Shown: positions 17,046 to 24,222 of the stretch, in pieces
Layout: each line of letters starts with the position of its first letter
How positions within the stretch are numbered: position 1 is the stretch's first letter
Source of the DNA: Bacteroidales bacterium UBA1237
GTDB lineage: Bacteria; Bacteroidota; Bacteroidia; Bacteroidales; UBA932
Assembly: GCA_002308935.1 (NCBI GenBank)
Contig: DBWN01000035.1
Location: 7,475-33,665 of the forward strand
DNA length: 26,191 nt
Direction of reading: 5' to 3'
Translations under genes and position numbers: made by a program
The notes under the pieces: generated by a model
The model's input: only the letters and a program-made list of their open reading frames with translations
What the model was told of the DNA's origin: nothing
Databases searched by the model: none

Positions 17046-17077
17046 CTTGCTTTAATAGGGATAAATAGCTACATTTG
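17046..17077 (+). promoter_or_regulatory. Promoter of the ackA operon
   Basis: CTTG (17046-17049) is followed after 20 bases by TACATTTG (17070-17077), matching the Bacteroidetes -7 box fully and the -33 box at three of four positions. Transcription would begin near 17083 and leave a leader of about 70 bases. Confidence 0.6.
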
Positions 17078-17090
17078 CATGATAGCATTA

Positions 17091-17123
17091 CCTCCTAACG
17101 GGTATTCCACCCTCAACGGAGGG
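17091..17123 (+). other. Possible alternative hairpins in the ackA 5' leader
   Basis: GAGGG (17119-17123) can pair with CCCTC at 17110-17114 through a 4-base AACG loop. GGAGG (17118-17122) can instead pair with CCTCC at 17091-17095 across 22 bases. The two pairings exclude each other. This could be a simple leader structure or a small switch; no known riboswitch class is recognised. Confidence 0.3.
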
Positions 17124-17154
17124 AACTGGTAGCCAATACAAACAATTTTCACAT

Positions 17155-18366
17155 ATGATCATTCTAGTTATCAATTGCGGAAGCTCCTCAATCAAGTACC
17201 AGCTGCTTGACATGAAGAGCGATGAAGTCTACGATCTCATCGCCAAGGGTATAGTGGAGAAAATCGGCCTCGAAAGCGGCATTTTCCAGTATGCGCCAAA
17301 GGGCGGAGAGAAACTGGTCGAGGAGTTCCCTATCCCCGATCACAAAGTGGGTATGGAACTTGTCCTGAACGCCTTGACTGACAAGGAACACGGAGTCCTG
17401 AAGTCCATCGAGGACATTGAAGCCGTCGGACACAGGATCGTGCATGGAGGAGAGTATTTCTCCGGCAGTGCGCTCGTCGATGAGGATGTCCTGAAGAAGA
17501 TCGAGATCTGCTGCGATTTCGCACCTCTCCACAATCCCGCTCACCTTTTGGGTATACGTGCTGTACAGGAAGTGCTCCCCACGGTTCCTCAGGTCGTGAC
17601 CTTCGACACCGCATACCACCAGAGCATGCCGGAGTACGCTTACATGTATGCTCTCCCCTACGAGTATTACGAGAAATATCGCGTACGCCGCTACGGTGCC
17701 CACGGCACCAGCCATCAGTACGTAGCCTACAAGGGTGCGAAATTCTGCGGCATTGACATCAACAGCTCCAAGATCATCACCTGCCACATCGGAAACGGAA
17801 GTTCCATTACAGCCATCGTTAACGGAAAGGTGGTCGATACCTCCATGGGATTCACACCACTTGAGGGAATGATCATGGGCACAAGGGTCGGAAACATCGA
17901 CGCCAATGTCATCCCCTACCTGATGAAGAAAGAGAACATGACCCCCGACCAGATGACCGAACTGCTGAACAAGAAGAGCGGTTTCCTGGGACTTTCAGGA
18001 AAGACTTCCGACTGCAGGGACATGTCAGATCTCGCCGACAACGGTGACCACAGGGCAAAGCTTGCGCTCAAGAAGCTCAGCTATGATATCATCAAGAATA
18101 TCGGACAGTACGTCGCCGTGATGAATGGAGTGGACCTCATTATCTTCACCGGAGGAATCGGAGAGAACAACAGCCGGGTAAGACGCCGTGTCTGCGAGAA
18201 CCTGACTTACCTCGGACTCGAGTTCGACTATGAGGCCAATGTAGCAAGAGGCAAGGACACTCTCCTCTCACTGCCCGGTTCAAAGGTCAAAGTCGCGCTC
18301 ATCACAACCGACGAAGAGCTTGTCATCGCTCGTGACACCATGCACATCGTTGAAGCTCTCGACTAA
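17155..18366 (+). CDS. ackA: Acetate kinase
   Basis: A 403-residue acetate kinase that makes ATP and acetate from acetyl phosphate at the end of fermentation. The N-terminal NCGSSSIK places Asn7, Ser10, Ser12 and Lys14 as expected. Arg94 (GHRIVHGG), Asp151 (TFDTAYHQSMP), the HGTSHQYV loop, Arg244 (MGTRVG), FTGGIGENN and Glu387 near the C-terminus cover the active site. Length fits AckA and is longer than butyrate kinase (about 355), and the GSSS rather than GSTS start also favours acetate kinase. The usual GTRSGDIDPA segment is GTRVGNIDAN here, a deviation outside the catalytic residues. The gene has its own promoter and is followed after 32 bases by a phosphate acyltransferase. Confidence 0.95.
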   Translation: MIILVINCGSSSIKYQLLDMKSDEVYDLIAKGIVEKIGLESGIFQYAPKGGEKLVEEFPIPDHKVGMELVLNALTDKEHGVLKSIEDIEAVGHRIVHGGEYFSGSALVDEDVLKKIEICCDFAPLHNPAHLLGIRAVQEVLPTVPQVVTFDTAYHQSMPEYAYMYALPYEYYEKYRVRRYGAHGTSHQYVAYKGAKFCGIDINSSKIITCHIGNGSSITAIVNGKVVDTSMGFTPLEGMIMGTRVGNIDANVIPYLMKKENMTPDQMTELLNKKSGFLGLSGKTSDCRDMSDLADNGDHRAKLALKKLSYDIIKNIGQYVAVMNGVDLIIFTGGIGENNSRVRRRVCENLTYLGLEFDYEANVARGKDTLLSLPGSKVKVALITTDEELVIARDTMHIVEALD

Positions 18367-18398
18367 CGGAAACACAGAAACAAACAAAACATAAACAG

Positions 18399-19307
18399 AT
18401 GATCACAAAGTTTTCAGACGTATTTGCGGAGCTCAAAGAAAAGGGCATCTGCAAGAAAATGATCGCAGCTTGGGCTGTTGATGAGCATACAATCGAAGCC
18501 GCCAGCAAGGCAGTTGACATGGGTTTCGTGAAAGCCACCCTCGTCGGTGACGAAGCCATGATCAAGGACGTTTGCGAAAAGAACGGAATCGATGTCGCAA
18601 AATTCGAGATAGTCAATGAGCCCAATGAGCTCAAGGCTGTCGCTGCCGCAGTGAAACTCGTCCATGACGGTGAAGGTGATGTCCTTATGAAGGGCCTCTG
18701 CTCCACGGACAAGTTCCTCCGCGCCATCCTCAACAAAGAGACTGGACTTCTCCCTCCTAAGGGTCTTCTCAGCCACGTGGGCGTTATCGAATCCCCGAAT
18801 TACCACAAGCTCATCTTCCTCACCGACATGGCCGTCATCCCCGCTCCTGACTTCAGGCAGAAGATGAAGATGACCGGATTCATCGTCAACGTCGCCAAAT
18901 CATTCGGTATTCCCAAGCCGAAAGTCGCCTTCGTAGCCGCTTCTGAGCAGGTCCTCGATTCCATGCCCGCTTGCATGGAGGCCGCCGCTCTCGCCAAGAT
19001 GTGCGACCGTGGACAGATCAAGGGATGCATCGGTGACGGTCCTCTCGCTCTCGATGTAGCCATTGACGAGGAATCAGTACAGATCAAGAAGCTTGACAGC
19101 CCCGTAGCCGGAGACGCCGACTGCCTCGTATTCCCTAACATCGAGTCCGCCAACGTCTTCTGGAAGACCAACTCGAAACTCGCTGAAGGTGTAAGGCAGG
19201 CCGGAATGCTCGTAGGAACATCCGCTCCTTGTATCCTCGCCAGCCGTGCCGATACGGCCGACACCAAGCTCAACTCTATCGCAGAAGCTGTGATGTTCGT
19301 CAAATAG
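18399..19307 (+). CDS. Phosphate acyltransferase, phosphate butyryltransferase (Ptb)-like
   Basis: A 302-residue protein of the phosphate acetyl/butyryltransferase family, converting an acyl-CoA and phosphate into acyl-phosphate and CoA. Length and sequence resemble the short phosphate-butyryltransferase type (Ptb, about 300) rather than the longer Pta. Conserved stretches include the VLMKGLCSTDKFLRAILNKE segment, LSHVGVIESP, and the C-terminal DCLVFPNIESANVFWK with SAPCILASRAD. It follows ackA on the same transcript, so it likely supplies acetyl phosphate, or another acyl-phosphate, to that kinase. Whether acetyl-CoA, butyryl-CoA or propionyl-CoA is preferred cannot be read from sequence. 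Confidence 0.9.
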   Translation: MITKFSDVFAELKEKGICKKMIAAWAVDEHTIEAASKAVDMGFVKATLVGDEAMIKDVCEKNGIDVAKFEIVNEPNELKAVAAAVKLVHDGEGDVLMKGLCSTDKFLRAILNKETGLLPPKGLLSHVGVIESPNYHKLIFLTDMAVIPAPDFRQKMKMTGFIVNVAKSFGIPKPKVAFVAASEQVLDSMPACMEAAALAKMCDRGQIKGCIGDGPLALDVAIDEESVQIKKLDSPVAGDADCLVFPNIESANVFWKTNSKLAEGVRQAGMLVGTSAPCILASRADTADTKLNSIAEAVMFVK

Positions 19308-19329
19308 GACTTCACTTCGTGATTCTTTT

Positions 19330-19376
19330 AAGCCCTTCCGCAGGAATTCTGCAGAAGGGCTTTCACTTTTTCCATA
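19330..19376 (+). terminator. Intrinsic terminator of the ackA operon
   Basis: AAGCCCTTC (19330-19338) pairs with GAAGGGCTT (19354-19362), continued by GCAG/CTGC around a GAATT loop with one mismatch between. A T-rich tract (TCACTTTTT) follows on the plus strand. On the minus strand the bases after the hairpin are A-rich, so it should mainly stop plus-strand transcription. Confidence 0.88.
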
Positions 19377-19400
19377 GGGCATAGGCGCTTGCCGGAGATC

Positions 19401-20192
19401 CTACCAGCTGCCGCTGGCTCCTCCGCCGCCGAAACTGCCGCCGCCGAAGCCTCCGAATCCGCCTCCGAATCCGCCGGAATGACCACCTCCGAAGCTGCCG
19501 CCTCCTCTGAAACTGCCGCCGAAGCCTCCTCCGTTTATGGGACCGATGTAGATGTATCTTCCGCCACCGCCGCCGTTACCCCTTCCTCCGGACTTATGGT
19601 ATAGCCAAAGAATGAGGGCGATGAAAAGCAGAAGCACTATCACCTCGACAATGTCACCATGCCCTTCATCATACTCCCTTGGAACGGATATCTCTCCTGA
19701 GGCCAGGGCGGAAAGGGTCTTGCATGACTCATACACTCCCGTGTAGTAGTCCCCTTCCCTGAAAGCCGGAATGGCCTGTTGCTCGATTATCCTCTTCGCG
19801 TATATGTCAGGGATCGCTCCTTCAAGTCCATAACCCACCTGAATGGATATCTGTCCGCTGGAGGAGGATGTTTTGGGTTTTACGAGAACTACGACACCAT
19901 TGTTGAAATCGGAAGAACCGACTCCCCATGATTTTCCTATCTGGTAAGCGTAGTCGGCCGGGGTCCTCCCTTCGAGATCGGTCACGGTAACAACGCATAT
20001 CTGGTTCGAAGTGGAGTCATCCAAAGCGACCAGCATTCTTTCAAGCACAGCGACCTGCTGGGAGGTAAATATCCCCGCAAGGTCATTGACCAGACGCTGG
20101 GGCGAAGGCCTCGAAGGAATAGCCGCATATGAAGATACCGCCATGACGAGAGCCACGACGGAAACGGCGATTATTCCAAGCCATTTACGCAT
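19401..20192 (-). CDS. TPM-domain membrane protein with Gly-rich tail
   Basis: A TPM-domain protein with a signal-like helix at the N-terminus (MRKWLGIIAVSVVALVMAVSSYA). The TPM domain covers about 30-170, including LVNDLAGIFTSQQVAVLERML, QICVVTVTDLEG and VQVGYGLEGAIPD. A membrane helix (IVEVIVLLLFIALILWLY) follows, then a cytoplasmic Gly/Ser/Phe-rich tail that ends GGGGASGSW. TPM proteins often accompany LemA and may help envelope or photosystem-type quality control; the exact role is unknown. I chose the ATG at 20192, overlapping the previous stop by 8 bases; an alternative ATG at 20210 adds six residues. Confidence 0.88.
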   Translation of the reverse strand: MRKWLGIIAVSVVALVMAVSSYAAIPSRPSPQRLVNDLAGIFTSQQVAVLERMLVALDDSTSNQICVVTVTDLEGRTPADYAYQIGKSWGVGSSDFNNGVVVLVKPKTSSSSGQISIQVGYGLEGAIPDIYAKRIIEQQAIPAFREGDYYTGVYESCKTLSALASGEISVPREYDEGHGDIVEVIVLLLFIALILWLYHKSGGRGNGGGGGRYIYIGPINGGGFGGSFRGGGSFGGGHSGGFGGGFGGFGGGSFGGGGASGSW

Positions 20193-20703
20193 CTTCAGAG
20201 TCATTGGCAAGCATCTCGGCCTGGCTGATCATTTCTTCACGCATTCCGTCACCGCCATCCTCTTCATCTCCGATGGAGATCTCATCCGCGAGCTCGTTCA
20301 CATCATCCCTCATGTAAGGGAAGTATTCAGAAAGCTTCTCCCCGACGAGAGATACAGCGCCCTTGAGGCCATCTGCGTATTTGCCTTCGGAAAAACTTGA
20401 AGTGAGAAGAGCGACGACATCCTTCCAGAATCCATCCGGAACAGCGTTGTTGATCCCTTTGTCCCCTATCACGGCGATGTCACGTGAATTGCAGGCGACG
20501 TATATCAGGACGCCGTTACGGTTGGCGGTCTTGTTCATTCCGAGCAAATGGAAAGTCCTCAGAGCCCTTTCCTTGGGCTCCGAGGGACAATTCGTCTCGA
20601 TATGTATCCTGATTTCTCCCGAGGTCCGGTGTTCAGCCTGGGCTATCGCGCTCTCTATCGAATGCCGTTCCTCCTTGGTCAGGAAAGTTCTGGCTCTCAG
20701 CAT
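20185..20703 (-). CDS. Short TPM-domain protein
   Basis: A 172-residue TPM-domain protein without a signal peptide or obvious membrane helix. The domain is recognisable from LTKEERHSIESAIAQAEHRTSGEIRIHIE and NGVLIYVACNSRDIAVIGDKGIN, the soluble TPM pattern. The C-terminus is acidic (DEEDGGDG, NDSEDA). It lies 9 bases after lemA and overlaps the larger TPM gene by 8 bases, so all three are almost surely co-transcribed and probably work at the same membrane site. The reaction, if any, is unknown. Confidence 0.88.
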   Translation of the reverse strand: MLRARTFLTKEERHSIESAIAQAEHRTSGEIRIHIETNCPSEPKERALRTFHLLGMNKTANRNGVLIYVACNSRDIAVIGDKGINNAVPDGFWKDVVALLTSSFSEGKYADGLKGAVSLVGEKLSEYFPYMRDDVNELADEISIGDEEDGGDGMREEMISQAEMLANDSEDA

Positions 20704-20712
20704 CGGATAGGA

Positions 20713-21312
20713 TCAGAATTCCACCTTGGGTGCGACATCGGCACCTTCAGATGCCTTGAAATATCCCTTCTGGTTGAACTTGAACAGGCTGGCGATGATG
20801 TTTGCAGGGAATGTCCTCACAGCGGTGTTGTATTCCTGTGCCACTGAATTGAAGTTCTGCCTTTCAACGGTTATCCTGTTCTCAGTTCCTTCAAGCTGGG
20901 CCTGAAGTTCAAGGAAGTTCTGGTTCGCCTTGAGGTCGGGATAATTCTCGACTACCGCGATGAGTCTTCCCAAAGCGCTTGAGAGTTCGCTCTGAGCTGA
21001 CTGGTAACGGGCCAGATCCTCTTCTGAAAGATTCGCGGGATCGATGTTGACGCTTGTAGCCTTAGCCCTGGCTGAGACTACAGCCTCAAGTGTGCTGCTC
21101 TCATGCTCGGCGTAACCTTTGACGGTCGCGACAAGGTTGGGAATGAGGTCAGCTCTCCTCTGATAAACATTCTCTACCTGGGCCCAAGCGGACTTGACGG
21201 CTTCATCCTTGGAGACAAGGCCGTTGTAAGTGTTTTTGCCCCAGAAGAACAATACTACGGCAACAATGGCAAGAATGCCCAAAGTGCCTATTCCTTTCTT
21301 TGCAGCAGACAT
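20713..21312 (-). CDS. lemA: LemA family protein
   Basis: A 199-residue LemA-family protein: one N-terminal membrane helix (about 8-25) and a long helical domain outside the membrane. The family signature VSKDEAVKSAWAQVENVYQRRADLIPNLVATVKGYAEHE sits directly after the helix; the C-terminal part includes ENRITVERQNFNSVAQEYNTAVRTFPANI, also conserved. LemA is thought to act in the envelope but its molecular function is unclear. It is followed by two TPM-domain genes, a common gene order, and is preceded 23 bases upstream by a FISUMP lipoprotein. Confidence 0.93.
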   Translation of the reverse strand: MSAAKKGIGTLGILAIVAVVLFFWGKNTYNGLVSKDEAVKSAWAQVENVYQRRADLIPNLVATVKGYAEHESSTLEAVVSARAKATSVNIDPANLSEEDLARYQSAQSELSSALGRLIAVVENYPDLKANQNFLELQAQLEGTENRITVERQNFNSVAQEYNTAVRTFPANIIASLFKFNQKGYFKASEGADVAPKVEF

Positions 21313-21335
21313 GTTGTAAAATATTTGATTTGATT

Positions 21336-22346
21336 CTATTCAGACTTGCGGACGCAACGGACGGGAGCCACGAAATGAGTACGGTCGGCGCTTCCGCGAT
21401 AGACATCAGGGTTCTTGAGGTAGATGTACATGTAGAATGCGTCTTCCTCATCCTGAATGTCTGCAGTCCAATATGCGGCATAATTGCCGGAACCGGAGAA
21501 TTCGCTGCCCTTTGATGTGACCTGGCCATATCCTGTAGGCAAAGAATAGAAGAGGGCCTTGTTGGTGATCTTCACATCCGGCCAATAAGCCCATAGACGC
21601 TGGCCATTGAAATAACCGTCAACCATCAGGTCACCGGCTATACCGAGAATTGACCCGGAATCGTCAACCACCCCTTCGAAAGCGTTAGCCATCTCCTTCC
21701 ATGCGTCAGAATCGGGCAGGGACCAACCTTCGGGACAAGCGTTGACGGCCTCCTCATAAGTATAGTACATGCCGTAGACGTCCGTCATCGCATCACAGTT
21801 ATAGAAAGGCGAACCGGCCTCCTCATAGGCGAGATTGGATGCCATCCAGTCATAAGCCCCTACCGTGTTGTACTTGTATTTCTTTCCGTCCCTTGAATCA
21901 GTGAACTCTTGAAGATCAGCTTTTGTGAGGTTGGACAGGGTCTTTTCGGGGTCAACTATCACAACATCTGTCGAACGGCTCGTGTTGTAGTACCCTTCTG
22001 CATAAGCATAGCATGTCACCTTCATGGTGCACAGTGTGTCCGAAGGCACATAGAGAGTGTAAGCTCCGGTGACTGTAGAAGGATCGGAAGCATGCCTTGT
22101 GGTGTCCCTCTCGGTATGATAAGGTGTGGCTGTCCAGATATAGCCCCAAGGCGTATTGTCATCAGTACGCACTCCGCTTGGAACAAGTTCATAAACGTCC
22201 CCGGGACTCACGTACAGGGGTACATCAAACTTCAGGCTCCCGCTGAAAGACTCGGAATATTCAGTCTTCTTGTCCTTCTTGCAGGACACGGGAGTGAGCA
22301 TGATCAAGACAAGCGCAAATATATTGAGTACAGTTCTGATTTTCAT
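21336..22346 (-). CDS. FISUMP-domain lipoprotein
   Basis: A 336-residue lipoprotein with a C-terminal FISUMP (Fibrobacter succinogenes major paralogous) domain. The start is taken as the ATG at 22344-22346, which gives MKIRTVLNIFALVLIMLTPVSC, a lipoprotein signal with Cys22; an ATG at 22400 adds an unlikely leader. About 100 residues of beta-rich, Ig-like sequence follow (23-140). The FISUMP part starts with DGKKYKYNTVGAYDWMASNL and contains AVNACPEGWSLPDSDAWKEM, then YAAYWTADIQDEEDAFYMY, and ends in VRCVRKSE. Likely surface-exposed, role unknown. It may share a transcript with lemA. Confidence 0.85.
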   Translation of the reverse strand: MKIRTVLNIFALVLIMLTPVSCKKDKKTEYSESFSGSLKFDVPLYVSPGDVYELVPSGVRTDDNTPWGYIWTATPYHTERDTTRHASDPSTVTGAYTLYVPSDTLCTMKVTCYAYAEGYYNTSRSTDVVIVDPEKTLSNLTKADLQEFTDSRDGKKYKYNTVGAYDWMASNLAYEEAGSPFYNCDAMTDVYGMYYTYEEAVNACPEGWSLPDSDAWKEMANAFEGVVDDSGSILGIAGDLMVDGYFNGQRLWAYWPDVKITNKALFYSLPTGYGQVTSKGSEFSGSGNYAAYWTADIQDEEDAFYMYIYLKNPDVYRGSADRTHFVAPVRCVRKSE

Positions 22347-22363
22347 CTTCAATTTTCTTTCCT

Positions 22364-22378
22364 TGTCCCAAAGGGACA
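22364..22378. other. Small inverted repeat between the FISUMP and apbE genes
   Basis: TGTCCC and GGGACA form a 6-bp stem around AAA in the 107-base divergent intergenic region, just upstream of the FISUMP start. It would lie in that gene's 5' leader. Its role is unknown. Confidence 0.3.
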
Positions 22379-22427
22379 CTATATGTTCAGTAATCTGCAA
22401 ATATCGTAAAATTCGATGAATTTGCCT

Positions 22428-22435
22428 TATCTTTG
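22428..22435 (+). promoter_or_regulatory. Probable -7 box for apbE
   Basis: TATCTTTG matches the Bacteroidetes -7 consensus, 18 bases before the ATG at 22454. No matching -33 box is found at the usual spacing, so the call is weak. Confidence 0.4.
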
Positions 22436-22453
22436 TACAAATACTTTGCCTTT

Positions 22454-23473
22454 ATGGTCCGTACCATTGAAAAAATATCAAGATTGATGATTCCTGTCGC
22501 GCTGTCGGTCATTCTGCTCGGCTCATGCGTCAGGGAATCCGGATACTTCGCCGCAACCGGTTACGCCCAAGGAGGCACATATACAGTCAAAATGAACCTG
22601 GAAGGCGTGACGGCTACGCCAAAGGAGATCAGCCTGAAAATAGACAGTCTCCTGACCCTGATCGACACCACCCTGTCGGGATACAACAAGGGTTCGCTGA
22701 TTTCAAGGTTCAATGAAGGGGAAGAAATCACCCCGAACGGCATGTTCAAGGACATCTTCAGCATTTCAAGGGGAATATGGGAAGAGACCGGCGGAGCGGT
22801 CGATGTGGCAGCAGGGCCTTTGTTCGACGCATGGGGGTTCGGTTTCTCGTCTGACTCTTTGCCTTCCGATGAGAAGGTCAAAGCTCTGATGGAAAGTTGC
22901 GGAATGTCCCTTCTGGATCCGGACATAGAGAAAGACATAGCCAAAGGATTCAAGCTCAACTATAACGCGATCGCACAGGGGTACAGTTGCGATGTGGTAG
23001 CTCAATACCTTTACGGAATCGGCGTGAAGGACATGCTTGTCGACATCGGAGAAATCTATTGCGACGGCCTGAACCCTTCCGGTAAACCATGGAGCATCGG
23101 AATCGACAAACCGGAGGACGGAAACCAGCAGTTAGGGGCTCAACTCCAAGGGGTATGGGCTTCAAGCGGAGGCCCCTGCGGGATAGTGACATCCGGCAAC
23201 TACCGGAAGTTCTACATCAGAGACGGCAAGAAGTTCGCCCACACGGTTGACCCGAGAACGGGCTATCCTGTCTCGCACAATCTTCTCAGCGCCACCATAG
23301 TCGCCCCGAGCGCGACTCTTGCGGACGCCTATGCCACCTATTGCATGGTGATCGGTCTTGAAGAATCCAAGGAATTCATCCTGGGGAGGAATGACCTTGA
23401 AGGTTATCTGATTTTCGATGCGGACGGACAGATGGAGACCTGGTATTCGCCAGGATTCAATGTGATCCAGTGA
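22454..23473 (+). CDS. apbE: FAD:protein FMN transferase (ApbE family), lipoprotein
   Basis: A 339-residue ApbE-family flavinyltransferase that attaches FMN covalently to envelope proteins such as the Rnf and Nqr subunits, using FAD. The start is the ATG at 22454; a TTG at 22433 lies in the -7 box and is unlikely. The signal peptide ends in the lipobox LLGSC. Family motifs are in order: GGTYTVKM, AVDVAAGPLFDAWGFG, LNYNAIAQGYSCDVVAQYL, DMLVDIGE and HTVDPRTGYPVSHNLLSATIVAPSATLADAYATYCMVIG. Length fits (about 330-350). It is a single gene ending in a strong terminator. No Rnf or Nqr gene is in this window, so the target protein is elsewhere. Confidence 0.94.
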   Translation: MVRTIEKISRLMIPVALSVILLGSCVRESGYFAATGYAQGGTYTVKMNLEGVTATPKEISLKIDSLLTLIDTTLSGYNKGSLISRFNEGEEITPNGMFKDIFSISRGIWEETGGAVDVAAGPLFDAWGFGFSSDSLPSDEKVKALMESCGMSLLDPDIEKDIAKGFKLNYNAIAQGYSCDVVAQYLYGIGVKDMLVDIGEIYCDGLNPSGKPWSIGIDKPEDGNQQLGAQLQGVWASSGGPCGIVTSGNYRKFYIRDGKKFAHTVDPRTGYPVSHNLLSATIVAPSATLADAYATYCMVIGLEESKEFILGRNDLEGYLIFDADGQMETWYSPGFNVIQ

Positions 23474-23493
23474 TCCGTTTTCGGCAGAAGCTA

Positions 23494-23540
23494 AGAAGGT
23501 GACGTTATCCTTGAATGGAACGCCACCTTCTCTATTTTTC
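23494..23540 (+). terminator. Intrinsic terminator of apbE
   Basis: AGAAGGTG (23494-23501) pairs with CACCTTCT (23524-23531), extended inside by CGTT/AACG after one A-C mismatch, giving a long stem over a loop of about 12 bases. CTATTTTT follows. It lies between converging genes, 18 bases before the stop of the LolA-like gene. Confidence 0.88.
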
Positions 23541-23558
23541 CGGAATCCTGATTCTCCC

Positions 23559-24197
23559 TTACCTTAAATCAGTCACGACCCACGAGGAATCCAGATCCTT
23601 GTCCTTGAATGAGAAGACCTTCTCTTTGTCGACGGGAAGGAAATTCATCCCGCTGACTTTGAATTCAGTGACGGATCCGTCCACAAGGGAAAGTTCCGCA
23701 CCGAGAAGTTCTCCTTGTGCGAAGAACATCTTCATCGAAGAGACATTGCTTTTCCCTATGGGAAGGAATGATGCGACATCCGCTGATTTGCCGGAGAATG
23801 TCCCTTTTGACATCTTCGGTTCTCCGAACACTTTGTCAAAGGAGGAAAGGAAGGCCGCAGGGTTCGTCAGGAAATCCTGACCGACCTCTGAGACATCCTC
23901 TATTATGGCTTCCTTCGAATAGCTGTCAACCGTCCAACGCGACTTGCCGTCGCAATATATCTCCATCCCATTCCCGTCGACAAAGAAGCTGTCTCCCTGA
24001 ACGGTAGCTTTTCCGTCGCCTTTTATTGTCATATTCCCTTTAGTCGAGAAACTGTAAGTGAACTCGACCAGTGAAGAATTCATCTTCTGGAGGAAAGACT
24101 CCACGGGGCCGGCGGCCTTGGCGTCAGAATGGGAAAGAAACAGCAGTGCCGCAGCCGAGAGCAGCACTACTGATATTTTGATTCTGTTTCTGGTCAT
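23559..24197 (-). CDS. LolA-like outer-membrane lipoprotein carrier
   Basis: A 212-residue protein with a type I signal peptide ending near DAKA-A, so periplasmic. LolA ferries lipoproteins from the inner to the outer membrane. The mature part has the LolA pattern: a short N-terminal helix (VESFLQKMNSSLVEFTYSF), then repeated beta strands forming the half barrel (GNMTIKGDGKATVQGDSFFVDGNGMEIYCDGKSRWTVD), and LTNPAAFLSSFDKVFG. Sequence identity with classical LolA seems low and the divergent Bacteroidetes type is expected. It follows ftsK by 25 bases on the same strand, a linkage I recall from other Bacteroidetes, which supports the call. Confidence 0.82.
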   Translation of the reverse strand: MTRNRIKISVVLLSAAALLFLSHSDAKAAGPVESFLQKMNSSLVEFTYSFSTKGNMTIKGDGKATVQGDSFFVDGNGMEIYCDGKSRWTVDSYSKEAIIEDVSEVGQDFLTNPAAFLSSFDKVFGEPKMSKGTFSGKSADVASFLPIGKSNVSSMKMFFAQGELLGAELSLVDGSVTEFKVSGMNFLPVDKEKVFSFKDKDLDSSWVVTDLR

Positions 24198-24222
24198 GGC
24201 GGAATTGTTTCCGTGGACCTCC

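Noticed and set aside
19401..19604. Open plus-strand frame rich in Ala/Ser/Glu opposite the TPM gene tail
   Set aside because: It is the complement of the Gly-rich repeat codons of the TPM protein and has no promoter or homology; composition alone keeps the frame open.
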